This document shows positions 33,639 to 42,743 of a stretch of DNA of 64,000 bases, in pieces. Position 1 is the first letter of the stretch; every line of letters begins with the position of its first letter. The notes below the pieces were generated by a model. The model had not been told where the DNA came from. It saw only the letters and a program-made list of their open reading frames with translations, and ran no database searches. The DNA lies in the NCBI GenBank assembly GCA_965240365.1, contig OZ251218.1:992001-1056000 (forward strand). The letters are read 5' to 3'. The stretch comes from G965240365 sp965240365 (GTDB taxonomy: Bacteria > Pseudomonadota > Gammaproteobacteria > Eutrophobiales > Eutrophobiaceae). The position numbers were made by a program, and so were the translations under genes.

Positions 33639-33826
33639 TTCTGATTCGCGCCAATGCATCGAAATTCCTGCCATGCGCGTTCTCGCTCCCGCTGCCTTTC
33701 TTCTCGTGCCCGAAGCTCAGCGGCGGCTTTCTCGTCGGCGTGCTTCGCGGCCTCGGCCTCTCTCGCAAGACTTCTCCCTCTACAGCGTTGGCAAGTGCTG
33801 TCTTGATTTCCAGTGACTTGATTCAA
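33599..33826 (-). pseudogene. Charged coiled-coil protein fragment with Cys motif
   Basis: The minus-strand frame reads FLNQVTGNQDSTCQRCRGRS, then a highly charged helix (AEAAKHADEKAAAELRAREE and RQRERERAWQEF), before ending in the frame that overlaps the membrane protein. The frame is open upstream to about 33900 (ITTLKADNVLDKKDQRKFKR). Codon use looks protein-coding but neither end is clean. Probably a damaged gene of the former mobile element; function unknown. Confidence 0.4.
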
Positions 33827-33911
33827 AAAACAAACATTTCGCTTGAACTTTCGCTGGTCTTTTTTATCAAGGACATTATCGGCCTTGAGAGTGGTGATCG
33901 CCCCTTTGTCC

Positions 33912-36215
33912 TTAATCAGTCTGCTTATCAGCCAGGGCCATCACGCGACCGCCAACCGGAGCTTGCACCTCTATTTTTAGGCGCTGCGTCCGCTTATCAG
34001 AAAGACCAAATTCACGAGGATATTTCGGCCCCTTATAAGAAAATAAGGGGGCGCCAACGGTAATTTTTCGCTGCGCGCGGCTTGTGGGCCGGGCTTTATA
34101 GCCATGTTCACGCATCAGTTTCGGCATGGCGAAGGTAATAATGTGATCAGGCTTGAATTGATAACCCAGGAGCGGTTGCTCGGAGAGCGGCAGAAATTTG
34201 TGCAAGGGATCTTCAGAGAAACACCCTTCAAAATCGGAGTCCTGGTCGTAGTTGGAGCGCAGGCTGAAAAATGGCGCTTCACCGGCGATGCGAGCCAGCA
34301 TCAGCCCCGGGTAGGCTGGATGATCGCAATCGCTATCAGGCTTCGAGCGCAATAGCGCGTTGATTTCGCGCGCATCGATCAACGGTTACTTGTGGAAGGT
34401 TTCGGCCACGCCGCCGCCGATCTGATAGCCCGTGGTTCTGGAGGTCGCTTCCGTTTCGGTTTTGCTGGTGGAAGTTTGCCAACTGGAGGTGCGCTGAGTG
34501 CTCCAGGCTCTGCCCTCAGCGTCGCTTTCGCCAGTGCCGCCGCTGCGTGTCATGGCGCCTCCCTTCGAACTGGTGTGTCCCTGATTTTTGCTCAGATTCG
34601 GCGCCGTAATTGTTGGAGTGCTGGAAACCCTGGAAAAAGATATGCGGCCCGTAATTGCGGCCCATCGACGTGTCAATGCCTTGGCCCCAATTTTTCGAAT
34701 CCGACCAGTCTATAGTATCTGACCAGCCAAACTGCTTACTGGAGGTATGCGAACTTTGATGGCTTTCAGATGAACTCTCGGAGCCGCCCTCGGATGAAGT
34801 TTTCCCGAAAGCGATCGAGTTGGAGATGCTTTTGCTTTCATTCCGTGAAACGGTTTGATTGCGAGCTATGCGCACCACCTCGGTTTCGCCTAGTTCCTTC
34901 TTGATATAGTCCGTTGCCGTTGGCCCGACCTTCCCAAAATACAGCTCAAGACCGGTGTTCGTGAAGAAGCTCTCCATATCGTCCGCATAGAGCTTTTTCA
35001 GCTTGCCGTTAGTTCATGGACGATAAAGCACAGCTTCATGCCCGCACCCCGGATATTATCGAGAGAGGTGGCGCTATAATCCTGATAGCCAAGCGATGAA
35101 AACTCATCAAGAAAAGTCAGCACCGGGATTTCCGGCTTCACGCTGGTTTCCCGCATGGCGGCAAAAGTCCCGAAGAACAGGGATTGAAGCCACGGCTCGT
35201 AAAGGTCCACGTCTTTGACAGGCAGGACGATGAACAGGGAAATCCCGGCCGGGTCGGTTTTATGGCAGCGCGGATCAAAGTCGCTGGGATTTATCTCCCC
35301 ATCCTTGCAGTGCCCGTTCCATGCTTTCCGAGCGAAGCCACTGCAGACCTTCCGATGCATCGCCGCTGACATGAGCGAAATATTTGGGGATTTCTCTGAA
35401 TATCGCGCTCCAGTTTACGCGCTTCCATGGCAAGGAATCGGTTAGCGTCCTCATTGCAGGCCATATCCCGCAGCAAAGCATCATAGGGGCTGACCTCAGT
35501 TGCGATTACCGGGGGGTCGCCCTCGGCCAGTTCTACATTTTTTTCTTCAACGTCTTAACTGAAAATTTCGTTGGCCGTCTCCGCGCTCTTGATATTGCCC
35601 GCAAGGAGAAGCTGCAAGACGTAATGCAGGTTCCGGTCTTCGTCTTTAAACTCGCGCGAGGTTATAACGTGTTCGATCACCAGAGCGCTGAAGGCAATGC
35701 CCCTATCCGCCCAATCACTGGCCTGCCCGCTCTTCATATACTTTGACCATTGAGCGGGCAAAGCCGGTAACACCATGTCGAAAGCTCGGGATCTTTGGGG
35801 TCAAGCATGGAAACAGGATCGCAATAACCCAGATATTTCTCTTCCACCCCGGAGCGTTGCAGAGGATCAAGGACGAAAACCTTCTGGCCCATCCCCTCGC
35901 ACATACGGTTGCCATCGCCCCGACGCGGGGCAAGAATATAGGGTAGCTAATCCTTGGGATCGTAGGTGATGGTCGAGCCGGGATACATCGCCAGGTTATT
36001 GACGATAAAGGAACGGCCCTTGCCGCTGCCGGCTCCGGCGCAGACCATGAGATGCCGCTCATCGCGGTAGCCTATTGCGTCTTCAAACCGGTGCGGATTG
36101 CGTCCAATCCACACATCGCCTTTCTCCGGTTCAAAGAGCTATTCCTGTCAGCGATGTAATCCGGGTCCGCCCAACGTGCATCGGCAATTGCGCCGCCTGA
36201 TCCTGCCATGATAGT
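33912..36215 (-). pseudogene. Type IV coupling protein (VirD4/TraD/TraG-like), multiply disrupted
   Basis: Pieces in order on the minus strand: EPEKGDVWIGRNPHRFEDAI, ERHLMVCAGAGSGKGRSF (Walker A) and MYPGSTITYDPKD, a TAG at 35943-35945, RMCEGMGQKVFVLDPLQRSG, a frameshift, SDWADRGIAFSALVIEHVIT, another shift, PAGISLFIVLPVKDVDLYEP, PVLTFLDEFSSLGYQD (Walker B), a shift after IVHEL, KKLYADDMESFFTNTGLELY, a Ser-rich tail and finally HPAYPGLMLARIAGEAPFFS. At least five lesions. An intact protein would be the ATPase feeding DNA to a conjugation channel. Confidence 0.85.
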
Positions 36216-36668
36216 TTAGCCCTCCAAAATTCAAATCCATGTAGTTGCACTGCATGCGCTATTTCTATCGTTAAGCCTACCGCTGATTTTAGGAACATTC
36301 GGGCAGGTAGTGCAATCGGACGTACTGGTTCTGTATTTATGAGACGCAATTAAGCGGCCTGCCTGCCACGGGCAGGTTGCCCTTGACTATGGCGTCATCC
36401 AGACTCACCTTACCCAACTGTAGCAGATTCGCCGCTTGGGTTATCACCTGACCATTAAATTTTCGGCAAGATTGGGATGTCACCAGATTAACCGGCCGAT
36501 GGCCAGACAATTTTAAGTTTTCAGGGAAAAGCGATGCAAAATTTCAACGTTCCCAACTGTCAGTCAACGGTCGCAATGAGAGTTCGCGTTCCCGCTCGCT
36601 TGTTGACGTAGGCACGGTATCGTTCATGCAGCTTATCAGCGCGGCGCTCCAGCGCGCTCAGGCGGTCA
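36216..36668. other. Non-coding stretch in the island with 19-bp palindrome variant
   Basis: Upstream of the coupling-protein remnant I see no convincing gene. CCTGCCTG-CCA-CGGGCAGG lies at 36358-36376. The remainder is AT-richer than the surroundings and may hold further decayed sequence of the mobile element. Confidence 0.5.
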
Positions 36669-37118
36669 TCATTGTGTCGAGGAACGACTTCCAGATCGCC
36701 GCGCCATGTGGCGCTCAACGTCCCGTGACAGAATTTTGAGGGTTTTCGCAGGGACAGAACCATACCTGGTTTGTCCGGCCTTTGGGCCATGTTCAATGAT
36801 TCGCACATTGTTCGGCCAGTTTTTTTCGATATTTCCCGAATCGGTGCGAATCCAGGATGCACGGGTTCGGTCAAGCTCAAATCACGCGCCATCTTGTCAT
36901 TCACTTTACGACTTGTGGCTGGATTCCCAATGGCGGATTTGTTGTGATTGGAATCAGTAAAACAGCCGAGGGAGTGGCTCGCTCATCGACCGCTACGACA
37001 ATGCCGTGGCGGGGATATTTAGGCACTCGTTTCATGCGGCCAATTAAAGTCGTAGCGAAACACGTCACCCGGTTGCGGAACAGGGACATCTTCACGGCGT
37101 GGAATGGATCGGCGCAAG
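36669..37118 (-). pseudogene. PemK/MazF-like plasmid-maintenance toxin, frameshifted
   Basis: Three frames are needed. First DVPVPQPGDVFRYDFNWPHE, then ISPPRHGIVVAVDERATPSA followed by VLLIPITTNPPLGIQPQVV, then WPNNVRIIEHGPKAGQTRYG and SVPAKTLKILSRDVERHMA. The PQPGDV, VLLIPITTNPP and WPN...G...R sections match the small SH3-like ribonuclease toxins of the PemK class. It directly follows the Phd-like antitoxin remnant, as expected for a toxin-antitoxin pair. Family call from remembered motif patterns; moderate. Confidence 0.6.
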
Positions 37119-37122
37119 CGCT

Positions 37123-37425
37123 CTAACCTTTCGAGACACCTAAGACGCTAATCCCGTCTCGTTTTCTCCAAGCCGTTCTGGCGCCGCAATAGAACCGGAA
37201 CCGGGTTTCAGCCTTGCGAATGAGATTGGTCTGATCCTCTGTCAGGTCTTCGCTACGAAAGAATGCCTGGGACTGCTTTTCAAGTGCGGTGAGGCGTTCG
37301 TAAAATTCGATGTCAATAAGAACCCGCGCCGGGCGGTTATGCCTGGTGATGATAACCGGCGCGCGCCCGGTCGATCATCAATGTATTGCCCGGCCTTTTG
37401 CTGAAATTCGCTTGATGTGACAGTT
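37123..37425 (-). pseudogene. Phd/YefM-like antitoxin, truncated and frameshifted
   Basis: The N-terminus reads KTVTSSEFQQKAGQYID (typical Phd/YefM opening) but the initiator ATG is missing: it is CTA where the gene meets the TonB-receptor scrap. A frameshift near 37370 then gives APVIITRHNRPARVLIDIEF and YERLTALEKQSQAFF. Stop at 37123, just ahead of the PemK-like remnant. Non-functional unless translation starts at an upstream GTG and slips. Confidence 0.7.
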
Positions 37426-37434
37426 TTTAGAGAC

Positions 37435-37617
37435 GATGTCACTCTATTTGATATTGGCGCGCGCTATGAGACGAAGGTTGCTGGTAAAGGACTAACCCTG
37501 CGGCTCAACGTGGACAATCTCACCAACGAAGCCTACTGGATTCCATTAACAACGTTCAATGCATTAAATCAGGGTCCGCCACGCACGATCAAGCTGGGCA
37601 TAGAACTTGAGTACTAA
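37435..37617 (+). pseudogene. TonB-dependent receptor, C-terminal scrap
   Basis: About 60 codons: VTLFDIGARYETKVAGKGLT, LRLNVDNLTNEAYW and PRTIKLGIELEY, ending in an aromatic residue as outer-membrane beta-barrels do. These are the last two or three strands of a TonB-dependent (siderophore) receptor. The 5-prime part is absent; the fragment is joined directly to the antitoxin remnant on one side and its 3-prime end meets the abiEii remnant on the other. A fossil of recombination. Confidence 0.75.
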
Positions 37618-38340
37618 GCAAGAAAAACCGCGCACTCCAAAGGTCGAGCGATGCGGCTTCGCGAGATTTTAAAAAGCGGCGCACATCGTCTGTGGCTTTG
37701 GGCCATTCGACCTTGCCGATGGCGTGGCCAAGCGTTTTGTCGAGCCATTCCCGTGTCACAGCGAAGTCTTCTGTTTTCGACCACGGCCCGAACTGGCGCA
37801 GCGCGGCCTCAAGATGCGCCAGGTTCGGAGTGACGCCCCTGGCGATATACCAGGAAAAATCAAACCAGTCGCGGCCTTTCACGAAGCCCCGGCAGAGGAG
37901 CGCGTGGATTTTGAGAGCGAAATTGGACGCCAAATCCTGGTGCGCCACTTTCATGGTCCAGCGGAAAATCAAGAAAGCTCGACGCCTCTCCTGAATGGGA
38001 GGGCGGGGCCACATCGATCTCAAATTTGATCTTGATCTTCTTGCCCGGATGACACCTGTCAAAGGTGAAATCCAATTGCTGGATGATGGAGGTGTCCTTG
38101 ATCACGGCGGCCCGAATACGTCATGTCCTATAATTCACTCCTGTCCAGATAACGATATTGGGTTCGTGTGTACGATAATACTCCATTACTGAATGGGATT
38201 ATACAGGTAACCTCAAAGAAGTCCGCTCGCCACAGAGCGTAGAGCGACATTTCCTGGAGGATTTGCTTGGTGGCGTTTTCCTCTTCAAGCGCGGTCGCCG
38301 CGCCATAGGCTTTGAGCCGCTCTTGCAGAAGTTCGATCAT
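37589..38340 (-). pseudogene. AbiEii-type toxin (nucleotidyltransferase), internal deletion and frameshift
   Basis: N-terminal piece MIELLQERLKAYGAATALEE with EILQEMSLYALWRADFFEV-like sequence ends abruptly; about 100 bp of unrelated AT-rich DNA (38105-38205) replaces the catalytic core (the G-G-[ST] and D-x-D region is absent). Reading resumes at VIKDTSIIQQLDFTFD and EIDVAPPSHSGEASSFLDFP, shifts frame, and continues HQDLASNFALKIHALLCRGF, VKGRDWFDFSWYIARGVTPN to the end, which also differs from the family. The toxin cannot be active. Confidence 0.8.
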
Positions 38341-39023
38341 GGCCGGGCCGCCTTTTTGGATGTTGTTTTGTCACCCGGAACCGCGTCTTGAAGCGCTGCT
38401 AAAAACGCATTCGCCGCCTTATGCTTGTAAACGCCGGACAGCGTCTCGAAGTCTTTTCGTGAGAGGCCGCCCAGGGCGCTGGCGTCAACGCGCAGGCCGC
38501 CACTTAGCCAGGAAAGCCCCTGCCATTCGGTACGGCGCAGCGCCACCAAATCCATCAGCGCGCGCAGGGGTGATGCGATCAATGCGGTTTGGCGGCCCGC
38601 CAATGTGACGCGCTGAACACCTCTCAGGAACTGATAGCGATTTACCGCCAAAGGCGCAAACGTGAAACGGCCATAGCGTGGATGGCGGGTTGCAAAGGAT
38701 TTGCGCCCGGGTGCGATGCTGGCGATCTCAAACACCGCTTCGGGGATCCAGCAATGATGGCTGAGCGCCGTTTCAAGGGAGATGTAGCTGCCCGGGCGAA
38801 GTGCTTGAGCGATGGCGTAGGCATGGGGCGGCGTGCTGCGATGGCGCTCCGACAGCGTGTAGAGACCGCGCTTTAAGCGGATCAGTGAACCGTTTTTCAG
38901 CGCGCGGTTGACCAGCCCGTAGCGGCGCGCCTCGCCGGGACCGAGCAGGCCAGCCAGGGTGCGGCTGGTGATCAGCCGGTTGCGCAGTCCGGCCTCGATC
39001 AGTTTGTCGGCAAGTGTGCTCAT
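38337..39023 (-). CDS. AbiEi-type antitoxin (type IV toxin-antitoxin)
   Basis: 228 residues, apparently intact. N-terminal winged-helix region (ITSRTLAGLLGPGEARRYGL, RALKNGSLIRLKRGLYTL) followed by the AbiEi C-terminal domain (LRPGSYISLETALSHHCWIP, SPLRALMDLVALRRTEWQGL). Antitoxins of this family repress their operon and counteract the AbiEii nucleotidyltransferase. The toxin partner immediately downstream (4-bp overlap) is destroyed, so this is an orphan antitoxin. Part of the decayed island at 32.6-39.0 kb. Confidence 0.85.
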   Translation of the reverse strand: MSTLADKLIEAGLRNRLITSRTLAGLLGPGEARRYGLVNRALKNGSLIRLKRGLYTLSERHRSTPPHAYAIAQALRPGSYISLETALSHHCWIPEAVFEIASIAPGRKSFATRHPRYGRFTFAPLAVNRYQFLRGVQRVTLAGRQTALIASPLRALMDLVALRRTEWQGLSWLSGGLRVDASALGGLSRKDFETLSGVYKHKAANAFLAALQDAVPGDKTTSKKAARP

Positions 39024-39374
39024 AAATTCCAGATACTTGCAAAAAGTGAAAGTTTCAAGAATTTATCATAACACGGCCGGCGCAACTTCTGTCTACTTAT
39101 CAGGCCTTGAAGCTGCGCAGGCCGGGCCGCCTCAAAGATCGTGCAGTTCAGGCTTGCGGGAACCGAGTGACACCCTGCCAGTCAACTCGCGCCAGTGATT
39201 ACATTACCCTAAACCCGCCGAACAAGATCGAGCACGCTGTTGCATGTCCTTTCTTTCCGGCTCTTTTAAATTCCGAGTGGTTTAGGCCGCATGTGGATTG
39301 CAGGATAACGATGCTTTATTTCATAAACTTTCTTGCCAAGCGCAAAACCGCCGCCTGCTTTTGCTGAAAAGCCT
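39024..39374. other. Intergenic gap at the right edge of the island
   Basis: 351 bp with no convincing gene and none of the window's repeat families. It would hold the promoter of abiEi (AT-rich near 39025-39065, with ATAACACGG) and the 3-prime region of the SDR gene. Nothing else seen. Confidence 0.5.
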
Positions 39375-40139
39375 TTATCCGAAAACCAGCCCGCCATCGA
39401 CGATAAGGTTTTGACCCGTCACCGCGCGGGCCCAGGGGCTGGCGAAGAACAGCACGGCATCCGCGGCTTCTACCGGTGTCGTGACCGAGCGCAGCGGTGT
39501 CAAGGCCGCAATCTGATCGAACACCGCGGCGGGGGTTGCGGCGCTGGCATCGGTGGTGCGCAGAAGACCGCCGGAGACCATGTTGACCGTGATGCCCTGG
39601 GGACCCAGCTCGGCCGCACAGGTGCGCGTGAGCGCCAGCAGCGCGGCCTTGGCGGCCGTGTAGTCGTGATAGGGCACGACCGGGTTTTGCACGAGATTGC
39701 TGCCGATGGTGATGATGCGGCCAAAGCCCCGCACCGCCATGGCCGGGCTGAGCGCCTGGATCAGATTGAGCGCGCCGGTGACGGCGGTGTCGAACTGCGC
39801 GTTCAGCGCCTCAGCCGTGAGGGTTTCGATGGTGTCGCGGGCATCGCCGTTAAAGCTGTAGTCCGCCAGCGCGTTGTGGATCAGCGTGGTCGGCGCGCCC
39901 CAGGCCGCGTTAATCTGATCCAGCATGGTCTGCACGCCGGCCGCGACGCGCACATCGCCCTGGACGGCCAGGGCCCTGTCGCCGAGCCGGGCGGCCAGCG
40001 CCTCGGCCTTGTCTTTGCTGTGGCGGTAGTTGATCGCAACGCGCGCGCCTTCTCTGGCAAAGGCATGGGCAATGGCCGCCCCGAGGCCGCGGCCGGCGCC
40101 GGTGACGAGCACGATCTGGTCGGCAAGGGGTTTGCTCAC
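39375..40139 (-). CDS. Short-chain dehydrogenase/reductase (FabG-like)
   Basis: 254 residues. NAD(P) motif TGAGRGLGAAIAHAF at the N-terminus, NALADY in the N-A-G position, serine in IITIGSNL, and the Y-x-x-x-K pair YTAAK. C-terminal GQNLIVDGG is typical of 3-oxoacyl-ACP-reductase-like SDRs. It overlaps thiD by 4 bp (ATGA), so the two are co-translated; this pairing suggests a role linked to thiamine or pyrimidine metabolism, but substrate is unknown. NNAG is altered to N-A-L-A, a departure from most SDRs. Confidence 0.85.
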   Translation of the reverse strand: MSKPLADQIVLVTGAGRGLGAAIAHAFAREGARVAINYRHSKDKAEALAARLGDRALAVQGDVRVAAGVQTMLDQINAAWGAPTTLIHNALADYSFNGDARDTIETLTAEALNAQFDTAVTGALNLIQALSPAMAVRGFGRIITIGSNLVQNPVVPYHDYTAAKAALLALTRTCAAELGPQGITVNMVSGGLLRTTDASAATPAAVFDQIAALTPLRSVTTPVEAADAVLFFASPWARAVTGQNLIVDGGLVFG

Positions 40140-40957
40140 GATGGGTTACTCCAAAGCGTGTGGAAATGATGGGTCGGGCCGTGGCCGCGGCCGACGGAGA
40201 GGGTGTCGGCCCCGGCAATGGCGCCGGCGACGTAGGTTTTGGCGGCGGCAACGGCCTCTTTGAGCGGGCGGCCATGACCAAGTTGGGCCGCCAGCGCGGC
40301 GGATAGTGTGCAGCCGGTGCCGTGGGTGTTTTGGGTCACGGTGCGCGCGCCTTCAAACCAGGTGAGCGCTTCGTGCGTGGCCAGCAGGTCCGGGCTATCG
40401 GGGCCTTCGAGATGCCCGCCTTTGAGCAAGACCGCGGCCGGACCCTGCTCCAGCAGCGCTCTAGCCTGCGCTTCCATCGCCGCGCGGTTGGCGGCGGGCG
40501 AGGTGTCCAGCAGCGCGGCGGCTTCCGCCAGGTTGGGCGTGATGACCTGGGCGCGCGGAAGCAGCGCCGCGCGCAGCGCCTCCACGGCGTCTTCGTCCAG
40601 CAGCCGCGCGCCGCCCCGAGCCACCATCACCGGGTCGAGCACAACGGGCACATCGGGGTGCGCGTTCAGGCCGGCGGCGACCGCGCGGGCAATGTCACCG
40701 GTGGCAATCATGCCGATTTTGACGGCATGCACCTGCACATCGTCGAACACGGCCTCGATCTGATTGCTCACAAAGGCCGGCGGCACAAGATGAACGCCGC
40801 TGACGCCTTGCGTGTTCTGGGCGGTCAGCGCCGTCAGCGCCGCCATCCCATAGGCCCGATTGGCGGCGATCGCCTTCAGATCGGCCTGAATGCCCGCGCC
40901 GCCGGACGGGTCGGATCCGGCGATGGACAGGATGTTGGGGATGGTGTTAGTAGTCAT
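40136..40957 (-). CDS. thiD: Hydroxymethylpyrimidine/phosphomethylpyrimidine kinase
   Basis: 273 residues. GSDPSGGAGIQADLKAI at the N-terminus, VKIGMIATGDIARAVA, DPVMVARGGARLLDEDA, and the anion-hole motif THGTGCTLSAALAAQL. Phosphorylates HMP and HMP-P in thiamine biosynthesis in the cytosol. Located upstream of the SDR gene with a 4-bp overlap; no other thiamine genes nearby. No TPP riboswitch seen upstream (40958-41222 shows no recognisable feature). Thiamine diphosphate is the cofactor of transketolase and of the acoAB enzyme in this window. Confidence 0.94.
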   Translation of the reverse strand: MTTNTIPNILSIAGSDPSGGAGIQADLKAIAANRAYGMAALTALTAQNTQGVSGVHLVPPAFVSNQIEAVFDDVQVHAVKIGMIATGDIARAVAAGLNAHPDVPVVLDPVMVARGGARLLDEDAVEALRAALLPRAQVITPNLAEAAALLDTSPAANRAAMEAQARALLEQGPAAVLLKGGHLEGPDSPDLLATHEALTWFEGARTVTQNTHGTGCTLSAALAAQLGHGRPLKEAVAAAKTYVAGAIAGADTLSVGRGHGPTHHFHTLWSNPS

Positions 40958-41222
40958 GCGGGGGCGCTATCTTTGAGATTGAGAAGAAAAGAAGGCGCGG
41001 GCCAACTCGGCAGGCTCATCTATCGCAGCCGTCTTGTCGCGCAATTGCCTCCTGGTGATATCGGCAACGGCCTGGCGTTTCAACGCGCCTCACAGGATTG
41101 CCTTGCCTTCCGGGAATTGGGCCAGATCAATTTGCTTGATCTCGCTGCCTTTGAACCTGCCCGCGACAGGCGGCTGGCGGGACGGCCCTCAATGGCATTG
41201 TTGATCCGATTTCCATATTCAC

Positions 41223-41555
41223 TCACAGATTGTCAAACGCATCAAGCGCCTTGGCCGCATAGACCGCGCCCGGCCCGCCCGACATCTCGACTATCACGGC
41301 CAGAACTTCGATCAGCGTGTCCCGATCGGCGCCGTGGGATTTCGCTTTATGCACATGATAGAGGATGCAATCCTCACAGCCCTGCGCGGCGGCTATGGCC
41401 ACCGCGATCATTTCTTTCATTGCCGCCGAGAGCTTGCCTTCGCGCGTTGCGGTATCGGCCAGGCCCTTAAAAGCCGTCATGGTTTTCTGATCGGCCTTGA
41501 ACAGGCCCATCAGACGTTTATTGGCCGCGTCCAGTTTTTCTTTTTGTGTGCTCAT
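41223..41555 (-). CDS. AhpD/carboxymuconolactone decarboxylase-family protein
   Basis: 110 residues, all helical. GCEDCILYHVHKAKSHGA carries the C-x-x-C...H triad of AhpD-like disulfide reductases. Small proteins of this family serve peroxide reduction or thiol exchange; some are linked to lipoylated enzymes (AhpD is reduced through lipoylated SucB). It lies 65 bp downstream of the lipoyl-bearing AcoC, so a redox link to that lipoyl group is attractive but unproven. Confidence 0.85.
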   Translation of the reverse strand: MSTQKEKLDAANKRLMGLFKADQKTMTAFKGLADTATREGKLSAAMKEMIAVAIAAAQGCEDCILYHVHKAKSHGADRDTLIEVLAVIVEMSGGPGAVYAAKALDAFDNL

Positions 41556-41619
41556 TTTTTAGTATCTTTCAGGATTGGGCTTGCCCGGCGGGGAAGGCGC
41601 CGGGCGGGACGTGATTGAA

Positions 41620-42738
41620 TCAGAGTTGCGCCTTGATCAGTTCGTTGACGCGGGAGGCGTTTTCCATCTGCACCATGTGCCCGGCATCCGCGATGACCTC
41701 GATTTTAGCGCCTGTCAGCGCGCCCGAGTGAGTATGCGGGATCACGGCGTCTTCCGCGCCCCAGATCACGGTGGTGGGGATGCCCGCCGCCGCCACGCCA
41801 TCGGCGATGCTCGCGGCTTGCCTGCCATCGGTAAAGAGCTTGGCCCTGAGCGCCTCCAGGAAATCCTGCACACCGTCGAGGCGCTTGTACTTCAAGAGGT
41901 CATCCACCATGGCGCGGCTCACGAGGCTCTGATCGGCGAAGAGGTGCTTGAGCCGGGGCTTGAGTTCCTTGCGGCTGGCGGCGGAGACGAAGCCGTCGAT
42001 GTAGTCGGCGTTGATCTCCTCGCCCAGACCGGCAGTGCAGATCAGCGTGAGCGAGGCCACGCGGCCCCCGTGCTGAATGGCCGTCTGGCCGGAGACCAGC
42101 CCGCCCATCGAGTGCCCCACCAGATGCGCCTGATCGATGGCAAGGTGGTCCAGCAGTTGCACCAGCGCATCAACCATCGTGTTAAGGCCGGGGTTCTCAA
42201 TAGCTTTCTCCGAACCGCCGTGGCCGGGCAGGTCCAGCGCATAAACCGGGGCGTCGGCGCCGATCGCGTCGATGTTGAACAGCCAGTTGTCGGAATCCCC
42301 GCCAAAGCCGTGGATCAGCACAACCGGCGTTGCTTTTTCCTCGGGCACGGCCTGACCCGCGCGCGCGGTGTAGCGGATACGGCCCACGCCCAGTTCCACG
42401 GTCTCGTGAGTCGGCGCCGCGGCTTCATCCTCTTCGATCTCGGGCGGCTCAAAGGCCGCGACATAGGCGTCCACCTCGGCATCGGGGACTTCGGCCGGGG
42501 CCAAAACGCCCAGCAGCGCCTGCACGGGATAGACCTCGCCGGCCTGAGCAACGCGGCGGCGCAACAGGCCGCCATCGGCGGCCTCCACGACATTGGCGAT
42601 CTTGTCGGTCTCGACATCCATGATCTCGTCACCCGGCTTGATTTCGGCTCCTTCCTCGACATGCCAGGCGGCCAGCGTGCCCTCCTTCATGGAGAGCCCC
42701 CATTTCGGCATCAGGATCGGTAGGATTTTATCGTTCAT
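41620..42738 (-). CDS. acoC: Acetoin dehydrogenase E2 (lipoyl domain + alpha/beta-hydrolase fold)
   Basis: 372 residues. Residues 1-80 form a lipoyl domain (MPKWGLSMKEGTLAAWHVEE; lipoylated lysine in DVETDKIANVV). After an Ala/Glu linker comes an alpha/beta-hydrolase domain: VVLIHGFGGDSDNW, LVGHSMGG (nucleophile elbow), WGAEDAVIPH and the final AGHMVQME. This lipoyl-hydrolase fusion is the hallmark of AcoC rather than pyruvate dehydrogenase E2. Transfers acetyl groups to CoA. Stop codon CTCTGA lies in a stretch matching module A of the five-hairpin element (AACTCTGATTCAATCA). Confidence 0.93.
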   Translation of the reverse strand: MNDKILPILMPKWGLSMKEGTLAAWHVEEGAEIKPGDEIMDVETDKIANVVEAADGGLLRRRVAQAGEVYPVQALLGVLAPAEVPDAEVDAYVAAFEPPEIEEDEAAAPTHETVELGVGRIRYTARAGQAVPEEKATPVVLIHGFGGDSDNWLFNIDAIGADAPVYALDLPGHGGSEKAIENPGLNTMVDALVQLLDHLAIDQAHLVGHSMGGLVSGQTAIQHGGRVASLTLICTAGLGEEINADYIDGFVSAASRKELKPRLKHLFADQSLVSRAMVDDLLKYKRLDGVQDFLEALRAKLFTDGRQAASIADGVAAAGIPTTVIWGAEDAVIPHTHSGALTGAKIEVIADAGHMVQMENASRVNELIKAQL

Positions 42739-42743
42739 CGGAT

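Noticed and set aside
36131..36349. 72-codon minus-strand frame overlapping the coupling-protein start
   Set aside because: A different frame carries the recognisable VirD4-like sequence; this frame only shows local openness.
41000..41222. Possible gene between thiD and the AhpD-like gene
   Set aside because: Several short frames on both strands, none with a start, ribosome site or familiar motif.
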